NCBI GenBank assembly: GCA_025765615.1
Contig: JAIVFJ010000254.1
Location: forward strand, 23,584-87,583
Direction of reading: 5' to 3'
From: Zopfochytrium polystomum
Lineage: Eukaryota > Chytridiomycota > Chytridiomycetes > Chytridiales > Chytridiaceae
DNA: 64,000 nucleotides
The position numbers and the translations under genes are program-made. Under the pieces are notes generated by a model, which worked only from the letters and a program-made list of their open reading frames with translations, did not search any database and was not told the DNA's origin. Positions 41,287 through 53,570 of this stretch are shown piece by piece; the first letter of the stretch is position 1, and the number at the start of each line of letters is the position of its first letter.

Positions 41287-43870
41287 ATGTCTTCGTACGT
41301 CGTCAAGCGGGGCTACTGTGTCGTTAAGGAGGAGGGCGCCGGCGGCGGCAGTGGATCGCTCGGCCGGATCTTCTCAGCGTCCTCGAAGAACCTGTGGCTG
41401 CTGCTCAGGGAGCAGACCCTCACGTTCCACAAGAACGAGGTAACCTCTCCCGGCCCCCACACACTTTGCCCACCTCGACTCCTGCGACGCCATCTCCACC
41501 AGGCTGCTTGGACTTGCAGTGCACCACCCACCCCACCCCCCACACACTTCAAAACAAAGGTAATGAAATACTTATCTGTTGTATCCAATAGGAATCGTAC
41601 AATCCCATCGCCATCGTCTACCTCAAGGACATTCAGCAGGTTCAACGGGTTGACTCAGCCTCCAGCCGACGCCCCCATGTATTTGAGATCGTTGTCAAAG
41701 ACAGGAGGGTTTATCGCATCTCCTGCAAAAGCGATGAAGAGCTGTATGCATGGATGGATGAGATCTACAATGTAAGAGCTGTATCCGACGATCGTCGTCG
41801 TTTATCGCAGTGACCGATGGACTTCCAACATGGAATTAACCATAATGTGCCTCCTTTTTCGAAGCGATCACCCCTTGGCATCAGTACTCCAACAAACTTT
41901 GTGCACGAGATTCACGTTGGCTTTGATCCCTTCAGCGGAAACTTTACCGTACGTCGGGTGCAAATGAAACCACAGATCTATGCTCATGCGGCGTTGTCTT
42001 TTTTTGCGATCCAGGGCCTTCCCGACGAATGGCGGTCTCTGTTGGAATCGTCGACGATCTCGAAAGACGACATGACAAAGAACCCTCAGGCCGTCTTGGA
42101 CGTCCTCGAGTTCTACACGGAAAACATGGTCTCTCGCAACGCCATCCCGATCCAGCAGTTCAACTCGGATTCTGCGTCCACCATATCTGGATCAACAGCC
42201 GCTTTCTCCCCGCCTTCGCCGCCAAGGTCACCTGGGCTGGATCGCAGATCCTCTAGGTCTTTTGATTTGGACCGGCTGGGCGGCGCGAGCTCGCTGAATC
42301 GCGAATTTGGGAACCCGTTACCGCAGCAGAGGGAGCTTGGATCGCCGGCTCGGAGAGATGACTATCAAGGTAGTGGAGGTTACAACGATCCGTATGGGGG
42401 AGCAGCGGGCAGCAACCAGTACGGAACATATGGAAAGTCGCAAAACAAAGTCTACGCACCACCAACTTCGTCACCGCTATCGCCAACCGCTGCTGCAGCA
42501 TTACCACCTCAGGTAAGAGATTTTTCCGCTCCTTGCCAGTTACGCGCCTAACATTGGACAATACGTGCAGAAAACAATGTCACCCGAAACACGCAAACCC
42601 ACATCACCCACAATCGAACGCGCTAAAAAGCCGGCGGGCGAGAACGGCGCATCCGGACCGTCAACAGCAAGCAGCAGCAGCGGCACAGCGGCAAGCGGTG
42701 AAACAAAATCACCAACTCCACAACCAGCAGCGGTTGTTTCGTCGGGAACCAAGAAGAAGAAGGAGAAGCAGAGCAACCCCGCCGCCGATGCCGCAGCGAT
42801 CGAAAAGCTAAAGACAATCGTGTCCAAGGGCGACCCAACACTACTCTACACAAAAATCAAAAAAGTCGGCCAGGGTGCCTCCGGCTCCGTCTACCTCGCC
42901 CGCCCCACCACCGCGCCTCCCGGCACCTCGCCGCAGCCCGTCGCCATCAAGCAAATGGACCTGGCCGCGCAGCCCCGCAAAGACCTCATCGTCAACGAGA
43001 TTCTCATCATGCGCGAGTTCCGGCACCCCAACATTGTCAACTTTTTGGACTCGTTCCTGGTGCGCAACGAACTGTGGGTTGTCATGGAGTTCCTCGAGGG
43101 CGGGCCGTTGACGGACATTATCGACCACAGCACCATGTCTGAGGCGCAGATTGCGGCGGTGTGCAAGGAGACGCTGAGCGGCTTGAGCCATTTGCATAAG
43201 ATGCAGATCATCCATCGGGATATTAAGAGTGATAATATCTTGCTGAATTATGACGGAAATGTGAAAATTAGTTGAGTGGGATTGGTTGCGGCTCTCAATC
43301 TTTGCGTTCTAGAAATCACTAACGCGACCACCCATCTCGTTTTTTTTCCTCCCCTCACCAGTCGACTTTGGCTACTGCGCAAAGCTGACCGCCGACAAGG
43401 GCAAGCGCGCGACTCTCGTGGGCACGCCGTACTGGATGGCGCCCGAAGTCGTCAAGCAAAAGCAGTACGACGCCAAAGTCGACATTTGGTCCCTCGGCAT
43501 CATGGCCATCGAAATGATCGAGGGCGAGCCGCCCTACATGGACGAGGAGCCGCTGAAAGCCCTGTACCTGATCGCCACCCACGGCACCCCCGCGCTCAAG
43601 CAACCCGAGAAGCTGAGCCTCGTGTTTAAAAACTTTTTGGGCAAGTGCTTGGAGGTCGACGTGAACAAGCGGCCGGCTAGCGATGTGCTGTTGGAGGTAT
43701 GTGGATAGGTTGCGACGCAGAGGAGGGAAATCTGGTGTTTTCTTTTTTCTTCAAACCCCCTATCTTCTGACCTCTTGCTTGCTTTTTTCTTTCAGCACCC
43801 CTTCCTCAAGTCGGCGTGTGCGCTCGAGGGCCTGATCCCGCTTGTGAAGCGGACCAAGAGCTCAAAGTGA
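41287..43870 (+). CDS. Cla4-type p21-activated kinase (PH-CRIB-Ser/Thr kinase)
   Basis: Cdc42/Rac effector kinase expected to act in polarity and septation. Seven exons: 41287..41439, 41592..41771, 41865..41948, 42015..42512, 42571..43270, 43362..43696, 43796..43870, all in phase, 674 aa. PH domain from [13 protein letters not shown] to YAWMDEIYN (about residues 5-110), then the [21 protein letters not shown], a Ser/Pro/Gly-rich linker, and the kinase domain: [12 protein letters not shown] loop, VAIKQM Lys, HRDIKSDN catalytic loop, DFGYCAK, and the PAK-typical [13 protein letters not shown]. It ends [12 protein letters not shown]. The intron at the DFG uses a GTTGAG donor. PH plus CRIB places it with Cla4, not Ste20. 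All catalytic residues are present. Confidence 0.95.
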
Positions 43871-44907
43871 TACTGCGCTGGTTGTGATTTGATCGGGGAC
43901 GGGTGTGGGAGGGGTGGAGATTAGTTTTACGTTTGAGGCTTTTTATACGTACAGTTCCTACTCCTCTTTGCCCTTTTCTTTTCTTTTCGGTTTGTCAGCC
44001 ACTTTGCTGTGTCGTACGTGCAGGGGGTTACACCACGGTGCTTGGTTTCTGTGGGGATCGGTGCGTTGACAAAGTGCGTTGATTTTTTTGTGCTTTTGTT
44101 GGTCAGTGTTGTCATGACTCTCGACGTGTATCTCTCTCTCTCTCTACTCCCGCGGACTTTTACTGCTTTTCGTCAAACCTTTTTCGGTGGTTTTTTTACA
44201 TGTTGTGTGCGTGTGTGCTTACGTAACGTCTTGCGTGTTCTGCGCCGTTTCTGTTTTTTTTTTTTTTTTTTTTCTTTCCTTTTCTAAAGTTGGGACTTTT
44301 TGTTGGTTGCCTCGCTTCGTATTTTTTGTTCCGATAGCTTTTGGTATAAGGTAGTAGTGTTGGCGTTGATGTGGGTGTTTCTCTTTTGCAGCCTCGCGGC
44401 TGGGTCCTTCGAAGTCGGAGCGGTCGAAGTCGGAGTGCCTTTCGTGTACCGCCCACAACACATGCGGCACCAGCGAACGGCGCTTCAAGAGGTCATGCCG
44501 GAAGCTTCGACGCTGGAACGTTCTCGATCCAAGAACGGAAGTCTTCCGTTTTCGGAGGTGAACACGCTTACTATAAATGGGGAATCGGCGGTCGTAGTTG
44601 GAAGGCATTGGTCCATTTTGTCGTCATTGTGACAGGCAAAAAGAAAATCTCAGCAGGAACTGCCTTCAGCATACTCTTCTGTCTCTTGGTCACGGTCACG
44701 GGGATCGGTGGCCGCAAGCGTTGGCTTCTTTGTCGCCATTTTTGGGGCAGAAGGCGCTCAACGCCCCCCAAATTTGGAAATGCGTTCTGGTATAAAAATC
44801 GCAACGGCAAACCGCCGCCTTCTCCCAGTAATTCATTCACACTGATTCTGTCTCTTGGTCTCATCCCGCTCCTGCCTTCTGCCTCAATCATCTGATCACA
44901 GCCAGCC
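43871..44907. promoter_or_regulatory. 5' flank of cupredoxin 1
   Basis: No gene seen. Two TATA elements, ctataaatgg (44571-44580) and tataaaaatc (44791-44800), each followed by a similar phrase (ctgtctcttggtc), suggest a partly duplicated promoter. The second is 117 bases before the ATG at 44908. A T-run lies at about 44247-44269. Confidence 0.45.
44791..44798 (+). promoter_or_regulatory. TATA box of cupredoxin 1
   Basis: TATAAAAA 117 bases upstream of the ATG at 44908, followed by a pyrimidine-rich leader. Confidence 0.5.
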
Positions 44908-45644
44908 ATGTTCATTGCAAAGGGCCTCGTTGTTCCTGCCGCCGCCGTCCTCGCCGCCGCCGTCGCCGTCGCCGTGAGCCAGGTCGCTGCCACGACCTAT
45001 GTCATCACGTCGCTCGACGACGACTTTAACTACGACCACGTCCCCGGAAAGATCATCACGGGCGACTCGGTGAGTTTTGCGTGTGCGTGAGTGGAGAAAA
45101 CAGAAGAGAGGGAACGAAAGACAACCATACAGGACCACCCCGCCGGCTCAGCTAACACCCCCAACACCCCCAGTTCCAATTCATCTTTGGCGGCGAACAC
45201 AACGCCGTCGCCGCCGCCAACAACACCACCTGCACCCCTCTCGCCGACCTGACGGGTCAGCTCAACTCCGGCGACAACCCCGCCGACGGGTACACTTACA
45301 CTTTTACCAAAGCCGGCGTCTACAACTTCATCTCCACGAAGCCGGGCGAGTGCCAGAAGGGCATGAGGGCTAGCGTGGAGGTGCTGGATGGGACGGCGAG
45401 CTCCGGGTTGACGACGTTTAAGACGACCAAGGCGAGCTCGGATGCGGGCGAGGATGGGTCGACCCAACCTACGGCGGCGCCGACCGCGACGACCAGCAGC
45501 AAGGCGGCGGCGAGCGGATCGACGACGGCGTCGGCCGCCGCGTCGACGAGTTCGAAGAGCGCGGCTGGTGGACGTGTTGGTGGCGCGATGGAGGTTGCGG
45601 TTGCCGGCGGCGCCGCGGCGGTCGTGGCGTTGTTTGCGCTGTGA
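44908..45644 (+). CDS. cupredoxin-like GPI-type surface protein 1 (copper ligands altered)
   Basis: 210 aa from exons 44908..45069 and 45174..45644; the intron falls after TGDS in all three paralogues. Signal peptide (MFIAKGLVVPAAAVLAAAVAVAVSQ), then a plastocyanin-like domain with GGEHNAVAAA (first His), a Cys in NTTC, and the loop ISTKPGECQKGM. In copies 2 and 3 this loop is ICTKPNHC..GM, with Cys, His and Met as type-1 copper ligands; here Cys has become Ser and His has become Glu, so copper binding is probably lost although the fold remains. A Ser/Thr/Ala-rich stalk and a hydrophobic C terminus (VAVAGGAAAVVALFAL) indicate GPI anchoring at the cell surface. Confidence 0.82.
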
Positions 45645-46387
45645 GGTGGTGGTGTGGAGATATCCTCTCGCGAGTGGGGGTGTGCCTGCTTCTATACGGG
45701 TTTGGCAACCCGTGTTTCTGTGTATCCATTTTCTTTTTTTTCGCCGTCCTTTGCGGATGGCGCTTCAGGGTCGACGGAAAAAAAGCGAACAAAGAACGCC
45801 ATGCGCCCCGCTTTGAGGCGGCCAGGAAGTGACTTGTCAGGGCAGTCCGCCTGCCATCTTCGCCATCTTTGGCTGGTTCTCTGCAACGCCGCTTATCGAA
45901 GCGAACGAAACTCCGCCGGGCAGGGCCGGCGTCTTTGACGATAATGGAAACGACGGGAGAGGTGAGGACGGTCGGCGAACGGGGGTGTGAGTGTCGATCG
46001 GATCTGCTGGGGTGGTGGAGGTCATTGCCCACATTGTCTAAGACGGCCAAGCAAGAGATTCGATGGGACCAGAAGGAGTGAAAGCCGTTGGCTTCGTCTG
46101 GCTGCGGCGCGTTATGCAAATGTGAGTGTTGGGGGGCGTCACTGCAAATTTGATTTTTTGACGCCACAAACGTGGATCTTCGCGCAATTTCAATGCGCCA
46201 CACCACCAAAAAGCGCTTTTCGATTTGTGGCCGGCCCAGCCACACACATACACACGCACACGCACACGCGCACACAGTGCCACTGTCTCTCCGAAACGCT
46301 GCTCCTCTCATTAAAAAGCCATCCGACTCGCTCTCCATCCTCCGCATCCCTTCACACTCGTTTGCTGCCCTGGCCTCACAACCCACC
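45645..46387. other. intergenic between cupredoxins 1 and 2
   Basis: No gene seen. An imperfect CA/CG tract (acacacatacacacgcacacgcacacgcgcacac) at about 46240-46275 lies 110 bases before the cupredoxin 2 ATG. Confidence 0.4.
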
Positions 46388-47157
46388 ATGTTACTCAAGA
46401 GCCTCGTCCCCGCAGCCTCTATCGCGCTCGCCGCCCTCGTGGACTACACCCACGCAACCACCTTCATCATTTCGACCTTGGACGACGACTACAACTACGA
46501 CAACGTTCCGCCCCAGATCGTCACGGGCGACTCGGTCAGCTGCATACCCCGCGTCGCGCTAGCGTTGAGATGGCCAAAACACGCCCTCGACATGGATATC
46601 TTCTCTTAAGCGCTAACTTGTACACATCCCAACCACCACCCCGCCCCTCCCCCCAGTTCCAATTCAACTTCGGCGGCGAACATAACGCCGTCGCCGCCGC
46701 CGACAACACCACCTGCACCCCTCTCGCCGACCTCACCGGCCAGCTCAACTCGGGCGACTCCCCCGCCGACGGGTACAACCACACTTTCACGACCGCCGGC
46801 ACGTTCTACTTTATCTGCACGAAACCAAATCACTGCCAGATGGGCATGAGGGCGAGCGTCGTCGTTGTCGATGGGACGCCCGTGTCTGGGGTCACGACGG
46901 CGCCGTCGACGAGGACCGCCTCGGAGTCCGAGATGCCGTCGTCGTCGGGGATGACGTCGGAGATGACGACGTCGAAGGCGGCTGCAACGGGATCCGCGTC
47001 GTCGTCGTCGGGGTCAAAGGCTGGGACGACGACGGCTACCGCGTCCACGTCGTCGAAGAGTGGGGCTGTCGCTGTCGAGGCGCGAGGTGATGCTGTGGTT
47101 GTTGCGGCGGTGGTGGCGGTGGCGGTTGCGGCGGGATTGGTTGTGGTGGTTGGGTGA
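46388..47157 (+). CDS. cupredoxin-like GPI-type surface protein 2
   Basis: 215 aa from exons 46388..46534 and 46657..47157. Signal peptide MLLKSLVPAASIALAALV, then TFIISTLDDDYNYD, and exon 2 with GGEHNAVAAADNTTC and the copper loop FICTKPNHCQMGM, giving a complete His-Cys-His-Met type-1 site. The stalk is Ser/Thr/Met-rich and the C terminus (VVVAAVVAVAVAAGLVVVVG) fits a GPI signal. The donor is GTCAGC, weaker than GTGAGT in the other two copies. Likely an extracellular blue copper protein for electron transfer or copper sequestration at the wall. A copy of its 3' end and downstream DNA lies at 52.97-53.57 kb. Confidence 0.87.
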
Positions 47158-47839
47158 GTATGCTTGGGCCGGTGTCGGCATTGGCCGGTTCGGGCTGGAT
47201 TATTGGATGGAGTGGAGAGCGGAGCGCAATAAAGTACGTATTTGTGTGCTCGCAATTCTGTTGGATGAATGTTATCGATTTGATAGAATCTACAGTTACC
47301 GAATGATGTACTCCGGGTAGTGAGATCTCGCAAGGCAACGCCCTCGCTGGATTTCGTGTTCGATGTCCGTTTCTGGCCGGGTGGACGATTACTCGCTGCA
47401 CGTGGATCGCTTCACCCCTTCCCCAAGCCGGAGGAACGCGCCGATCTGACTTGCACCCCGCTGACTCTGCCTGTGCAAGTCAAGAGGGGTCAACGACAAC
47501 CCACGACTGTACCACAGGGATCGCCAACGAAATCGACGCCGACGCCGACGCCGACGCCGAAAGAGTACGTATCTGTCGCGGGTAAGACGTTTCAATGTTT
47601 GACGGTTCTTCACGTTGCACTTCCTTCAAGGACGGGGCACGAGGATGATCTGGCGGCAAGAGAAAGTTGTATTTGCAAGACCGTGACGAAGGCGAGAGTT
47701 CCGCGCAACAAGGTTGACTCCTCCGTTTGGGGGTTTGGTCAAGTCCGAGCTCCGTTGGTCGTCGGCTGAAAAAACGATTGGACCGAAACAAGAGTTGGGG
47801 TGAGAGACACGCAGGCTGCGCCCACGGAAAACAACGAAA
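47158..47839. other. intergenic, source block of a local duplication
   Basis: No gene seen. About 47158-47580 is repeated at 53140-53560 and 47555-47715 resembles 55165-55350, downstream of cupredoxin 3. A short gccgac repeat lies at 47536-47556. Confidence 0.55.
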
Positions 47840-50800
47840 ATGCCTTCGCCCACGACCCGCCGCGGTCGCCCATGTCGCCGGCATCGCCTTCCCGCCCGCT
47901 CCCCCGGCGATGCCGCCGCCGCCGCCGCCGCGGTCGTCGCTCGCATCCTGTTTCTTGTGGCAGCCATCTATGTCCTTTTCCAGACCATCCCGCCGTACGC
48001 GCTCGCGTCGGGCGGAGAAGGAAGTAGCAGCAGTGCGCCATCAAAGGTTAAAGGATTCATTTCTCATCAATCTCTCTGTTTCACAACTCATTCCCTCTCC
48101 TTTTTTCGTTGTCGCGATCAACAGTCTGGGACCACTGAAACGGTGGGCGGTGTGTCAGTTCAGGTGAGCCTTCTACCTTCAATGCCGTTCTCTCCAGGGA
48201 AAGGCGGAAAAAAGTTAAATCGCTTCCAATGGCAAGCTCGGCGACAAAGTCGGCCAGCAGGGCACGGTTTCGACTGTATACAAAGCTAAGCATGGGTCGA
48301 ACGAAGTGATTTACAAGGAAGCGTTGCCCACTACAAAGATTGGCAGCAACGAAGTGGATGCAACGCGTGCAGGTACCGTTTGTTTCATCCCCTGTCTGAG
48401 TCTCGTCAAGTCACGAACCCCTACTCGATTTGTTCAGCCGGCCAGCTCATCTCGGCAGAAGGCAACAAGATGGTGCAAAAAAAAGTCGGCACCACCGGTT
48501 TGAAAGACTGGTTAAACACCCAGAAGGAAAGCACAGAGGCAAAGTCAAAGTTCCTCCTGTCAAGCGAAAAACCCGAAAGCCACCCCAACAAGGTGAAACT
48601 CAGTGACGCCATTTACAGCCAGGTCGCGCAGAAGCAGAAGGACACGGGCTACGTCCATTATGACCCGCTGCCGGCCAATATCCGCGTGCACGCTAGTCCC
48701 AGCGATAAGCCAGTTGAGTTTGGATGAGAGGCCGAGATGAACGGGTTCATCTGGAAAACTTATGAGTGTCTCTAGGGAACCGTTCCAAAGATGGAGCTCA
48801 TCGACTGGGGATCCGGTAACGTGCTGCCACCGTTTGGGGGAGGAGGAAAGTCGCTTTCATCTCACACAACACCCTCACCCAAACCCCAAACGCCCCCAAA
48901 ACAGCAAAGAAAATCTCAACCACCGACACCGTCGAGGGCCGCCAGCTCCGCGACCGCTTCGCCGTCCGCATGGCCTGCTCCGCCGCCGGGTTCAAGTTCC
49001 GCGAAGGCCGCGAGCTGTTCCGACGCGCCGGTGGCGCGTGCGGCGGCTCGTCGGGGGCGAAGAACGCTGCCGGTGACGGAGCGAAGACGAGCGGCACCGG
49101 GAGCAAGGGCGGGAAGGCGGCGGCGGCGGCGATGGATGCGGCGGGGAAGGGAGGCGCCGGTGGGATCAAAGTTGGCGGTGGCGGCGAAACTGCCGGGAAG
49201 GCTGGGGTCGCGGGTGGAAAGGTGAAGGACGGTGGACGCGGTGCTGGAAATGCGGCTGGGGTGGGAGGCAAAGCTAATGCGGCTGGCAGTAAAGCTGGGA
49301 CGGGGAACGGTTCGGGTGGCAAGCGTGACGGCGGAGGCGGAAAGCTGGGCGGCGGCAGTAGCAAGTCGCAGGCGGCGGCGGCTGGGGGGAAAGGCAGCGG
49401 GGGAGCCGGCGGCAAGGGGACTGCAGCTGGCGGAAAAGCTGGCGCGACGACCGGAGGTGCGAACAAGGGTGGCGCCACTGGTGGGGTCACCAACGACAAA
49501 ACATCCGCCCGGGCGGTCGGTGCTGGAGGCAAGGCGGGAGCCGCAACCCGTGGCAGTGGCGCCGTCGTTGCTGGTGCAACCGCCAAGGGCGGTGCGGGTA
49601 AAGCTGGCGGCGGTGGTGGTGGCGGTGGCGGCGGTAAAGCTCTTGGCACCACAGGCAAGACCACAGCAGCGGGACGGATCACCGGCACAAGCGGCGGAGG
49701 CGGCAGGAAAGGAAACCCAGCCGGGGCTGGCAGCAAATCAGAAGGCAGTGGTGTTTCTGGAGCCGCCAAGGGCGGTGCAGGCAAAGCTGGTGGCGGCAGC
49801 GGCGACGGCGGCGGAGGTACCAAAGCGTTTGGTTCCAATGTAAAGACCACAACAGCGGGACGCGGCACAGGCACGGGCGGAGGTAGCGGGAAAAGGACCC
49901 CGGGCGGCAGCAAAGCTGGAGGAACGGTCAAAGACGGTGCTGGTAAACCTGGCGGCGGCGGCAGCAGCAAAGCGGGTGGAAGCACCGGTGCGAACATTGC
50001 AGGCGGTGGGAAAGTTACTCCGGGGGAAGGGAAGTCCCGTGGTGAAGGACGTGGCGCTGCTGGAGCCGCCAAGGGCGTTGCAAGTAAAGCAAGCGGCGGC
50101 GGCGGCGGTAAAACGCAGGGAACCACCGGCAAGACCGCGACTGCAGGTCGCGGCACCGGCTCGAACGTCGGAGGCGGCGGGAAAGCAACCCCAGCTATTA
50201 GCAAAGCGGGAATAGCAACAAGTGGCAATGGTGCTGAATCCGTCAAGAGCGGCGCAGGCAAAGCTGGCGGCGGCGGCGGCTCCGGCGGTAAAGAGGGAAA
50301 AACCGCTGCGGGGCGCGGAAACGTCGGAGGCGGAGGCAAGCAAGCTCCGGCTGGCGGCAACGCAGGGGGAACGAGTCGGGGTGGCGGTGGTCGGGTTGCA
50401 GCCTCGAATGGTGGTTCGAGCAAAGCTGGGGGCAGGGGCGCAGGCGGTAAAGCTGGCGCCAATGGCAAAGGAACCGAAACTGGCACTAAGGCAGGAATAA
50501 CGACTCGCGGCGGCACCGATGCTGCATCCGCCAAGGGCGGTGCAGGTAAGACTGGCGTTGCGAAAAACACAGCAGCGGGACGCGGCGCTAGTGCAAATGT
50601 TGGGGGCAGAGGCAAAGGAGCCGGAGCTGGTAGTAAGGCAGTAGGAGCGACGCGTAGTGGCGGCGGGGGAGCCCCAGACGCCAGAGGTGGTGCGACCAAG
50701 ATCGGCGGCAGCGGAGGCGGAAGCGGCGCCAAAGCGGGCGGCACGAGCAGTAAGGCGCCGACAGGCGGACGTATCGTCGGCGGGAACGGTGGCGGCAGCA

Positions 50801-51357
50801 AGGGGACTGGGTCCAGCAGCAAAGCAGGTGGTGGAGGCGGCGGGGCTGGCGGCAGTGGTGCAGCAAAGGCAACGACGAGAGGAGGAGCGGGTGCAGGTGG
50901 CGGCGGAGGTGGTGGTGGCTCGAAAACACCTGCGGCTCGGGCTAACGCGGGCGGCTCTGTGGCCAGCAAGGCGGCTCCCGCGCGTACGACCAGCGGTGGC
51001 GGTGGCGGCAGCGGTGGAGGTAGTGCAGCAAAGAGCCCTGCGAGGAATGCTGGCGGTGCCGGTGGTGGCGGTGTCACGACGAAGGCGGCGCCGGCTCAGA
51101 AGCCGCAGATGGCTTCACGGTCCAGTGGTACCGGGGGAGGTGGAGGTAGCGGCAGCGTTGGGGGCAAACAGGCGACGGTGCAGAAGCAGACCGCTTCATC
51201 AAAGCTGCAGCAAGCTGCAACAAAGCAGCAGCAAGCGACTCCAAAGCAGCAACAGGGTACGGCTCAAAAGCAACAGCAGGTTGCCGCGAAACCGGCTGCT
51301 GCTGCGGCGGCAAAGCCGGCGAGAGGCGGAGGTGGTGGGGGAGGCACGAAGAAATGA
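47840..51357 (+). CDS. large Gly/Lys/Ala-rich repeat protein with N-terminal membrane helix
   Basis: Model of six exons, 47840..48046, 48125..48163, 48237..48372, 48438..48712, 48791..48815 and 48905..51357, 1044 aa, all in phase. Start MPSPTTRRGRPCRR is basic; one helix follows (VVARILFLVAAIYVLF). A 200-residue folded-looking part (STVYKAKHG, LKDWLNTQKES, GYVHYDPLPAN) leads to DRFAVRMACSAAGFKF and RELFRRAGGACG. Then about 770 residues are Gly, Lys, Ala, Thr and Ser with a degenerate ~60-residue repeat (KGGAGKAGGGG, TTGKTTAAGRG, GGGGKATPA), ending in Gln-rich and GGGGTKK. If exon 4 instead continues to the TGA at 48727, the region is two genes only 60 bases apart, which is less likely. A very basic, disordered, probably extracytoplasmic protein; function unknown. 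Confidence 0.55.
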
Positions 51358-52964
51358 GAAATGAGGAACGGGGTATGTTATAATATCCGAGTTCACTCAA
51401 CCAATATAATCTACATTTGGTCCTCCTAATAGAAGCTTCGTATAAGATTCGCTGGAGTCCAACGGCCGGCTGAGTGGGTTTCGCCCAAACCCCCCAAGAA
51501 TCGTTAACTAAATGATAAAAAAGCGAATTTGCAACAATTCTCCATTCCACGGGGCCGTCAGCGAGCGGCTGACGTCTGAGACAACAAGGATTGGGCTTTG
51601 GGTTGGTGGGTTCGTAAGAGGCTTGACTAATGACTACACCTACAGAGGGAAAGCGAAAAAAAGATCAGCGGGTACAGTTGTGAAACGGGGAGAAGAATGT
51701 TTACGGAGCGATAGAATAGATACCTCAATGATAATGAACAGCTCGGACCCTCACCGCGTCATGACAGGGGGCAACGCTGCTCTGCTCCTTGGGGTGTGGG
51801 ACAGCGACTACTTCCGTGCGATCAAGTTCTGTTTAAGGTGAAAGATGTTTAGGGTCTGTTGTTGCGACTGCTATTTGATTTATTGATTTTCTTTTCCGCT
51901 TGCCAACTTTCCACACTTGCGAGTTCCCCGCGATTTCAGCCAATTTTTTTCCGCTGAGATGTGGGCCTCTCAGACGTCCTGATTTTCTTCCTAGGGGCTG
52001 GATATTCTCATTAAGATCACTTGCCGCAGGAATGGACTTGTTTTCAAAAGTCGACAAGGCAAACGGAGGGTTAGTGTAAGAACAATGCATTTTACTTATT
52101 GGAACATACCAGCAGTTACTAAGCGTGGTGTGGCTCGTATGAGAAAACACTGAAGAGCGGCGAAATTGAATGGAGTGGGTGTCAGAGTCCAGCCAAGAAA
52201 TCTTACTCTTTTTGCTAAGCAGAATTTGTCCTATAAATCAACAGCATCAAATGACATCTGAGAAACTCTGCCATTTCCTGGTTTCCCTGCCATCCTTTGA
52301 ACTCAGAGGAGTTGCATTTATTGTTGTTTGTCTGCTTTGCACGAAGGTTCCGCTCATACTCCACATTCTGTGGATGTTTCCGAAGCCGTTCACGGGATAG
52401 GCGGTAACTTCAGCAAAAAGCAGTGAGACCCTCCAGAATACCAATTCGTAGGGAAATCCCGATAGTGGAATATGGTCTTCTAGCTTGACCTTTCTGTCCG
52501 ATAAGGAGTGGGCAAATGATGGAGGGTCTGAGTAAAACACTTTTACAGCTGGTTCTAGCAATTTTTCGAATTTGCCATTCAATTGTCGCACGTTTCGTCA
52601 GTCAACCCAGAGGAATCAAGTGTTTCATAGGCTTCCCGCATTACTTTGCAAAATCTGCGGCCTCCACATTGCCCTTTGCCTTTGGTAGTTTTCATTGTCC
52701 TCAGAAAGCAATAATTTTGCGTCAGCACCATTCTGGTCGTCTCGTTTCCATCACGATGGCGGCCAACCATGGGAGTTTGGATCTTCAGACGCATACACCA
52801 AGACCTGCTGGTCAATGCCTTGATATCTTCGCGGTGAGACATACTTTATGAGCCGTTTGAACTGATTGTCAATATCGACATTCATAGTGAGGACATCAAT
52901 GTCATTATTGAAGGGGTGCGGACGGTAAACAAATGGTGTCTCCCGGAAAGATCAATACTCATTA
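51358..52964. other. intergenic with possible coding relics
   Basis: No supported gene in 1.6 kb. On the minus strand two adjoining open pieces in different frames (52579-52842 and 52247-52591) have protein-like composition (RMVLTQNYCFLRTMK, LSGFPYELVFWRVSLLFAEV) and may be remnants of a mobile element or gene, but I recognise no family. Confidence 0.35.
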
Positions 52965-53570
52965 AGGCGGCTGCAACGGGATCCGCGTCGTCGTCGTCGT
53001 CGTCGGTGTCTGAGGCTGGGACGACGACAGCTACCGCGTCCACGTCGTCGAAGAGTGGGGCTGTCGCTGGACTCGACGTCTGAAGCGACGAGGTGCGCCA
53101 CGGCGGTGGTGGCGGTTGCGGCGGGATTGGTTGTGGTAGTCGGGTGAGTATGCTTGGGGCGGTGTCGGCATTGGCCAGTTCGGGCGGGATTATTGGACGA
53201 GTGGAGAGTGGAGCGCAATAAAGTACGTATTTGTAGTATTTGTGTGCTCGCAATTCTGTTGGATGAATGTTATCGATTTGGTAGAATCTATTGTTTCTGA
53301 ATGATGTACGCCGGGTGAGATCGCAAGGCAACGCCCTCGCTGGATTTCGTGTTCGATGTCCGATTCGGGCCGGGTGAGTCCACGTGGACGATTGATTACT
53401 CGCTGCGCGTGATCGCTTCACCCCTTCCCCAAGTCGGAGGAACACGCCGATCTGACTTAAAACCCGCTGACTCTGCCCGTGCAGGTAAAGTGGGATAAAA
53501 ACAACCCAGGACTCTGCCGCAGGGATCGCCAACGAGATCGACGCCGACGCCGACGCCGAAGGAGATGCGA
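52965..53570 (+). pseudogene. duplicated 3' end of cupredoxin 2 plus downstream DNA
   Basis: Starts abruptly in the stalk-coding part of cupredoxin 2 (ggcggctgcaacgggatccgcgtcgtcg) and follows it through the GPI-signal region and 400 bases of downstream sequence with high identity, including cgcaataaagtacgtatttg and gatgaatgttatcgattt. The coding part has an in-frame TGA within the stalk and lacks signal peptide and copper domain. A recent segmental duplication with no coding capacity. Confidence 0.8.

Noticed and set aside
48798..51077. 759-aa minus-strand ORF rich in Pro/Leu/Ala
   Set aside because: It is the antisense of the Gly/Ala/Lys repeat gene; codons such as GGC and GCA read backwards as Pro/Ala/Cys without stops. 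Composition explains its length.
52247..52842. Possible transposase on the minus strand
   Set aside because: Two protein-like pieces in different frames but no catalytic triad, zinc finger or terminal repeats could be seen.
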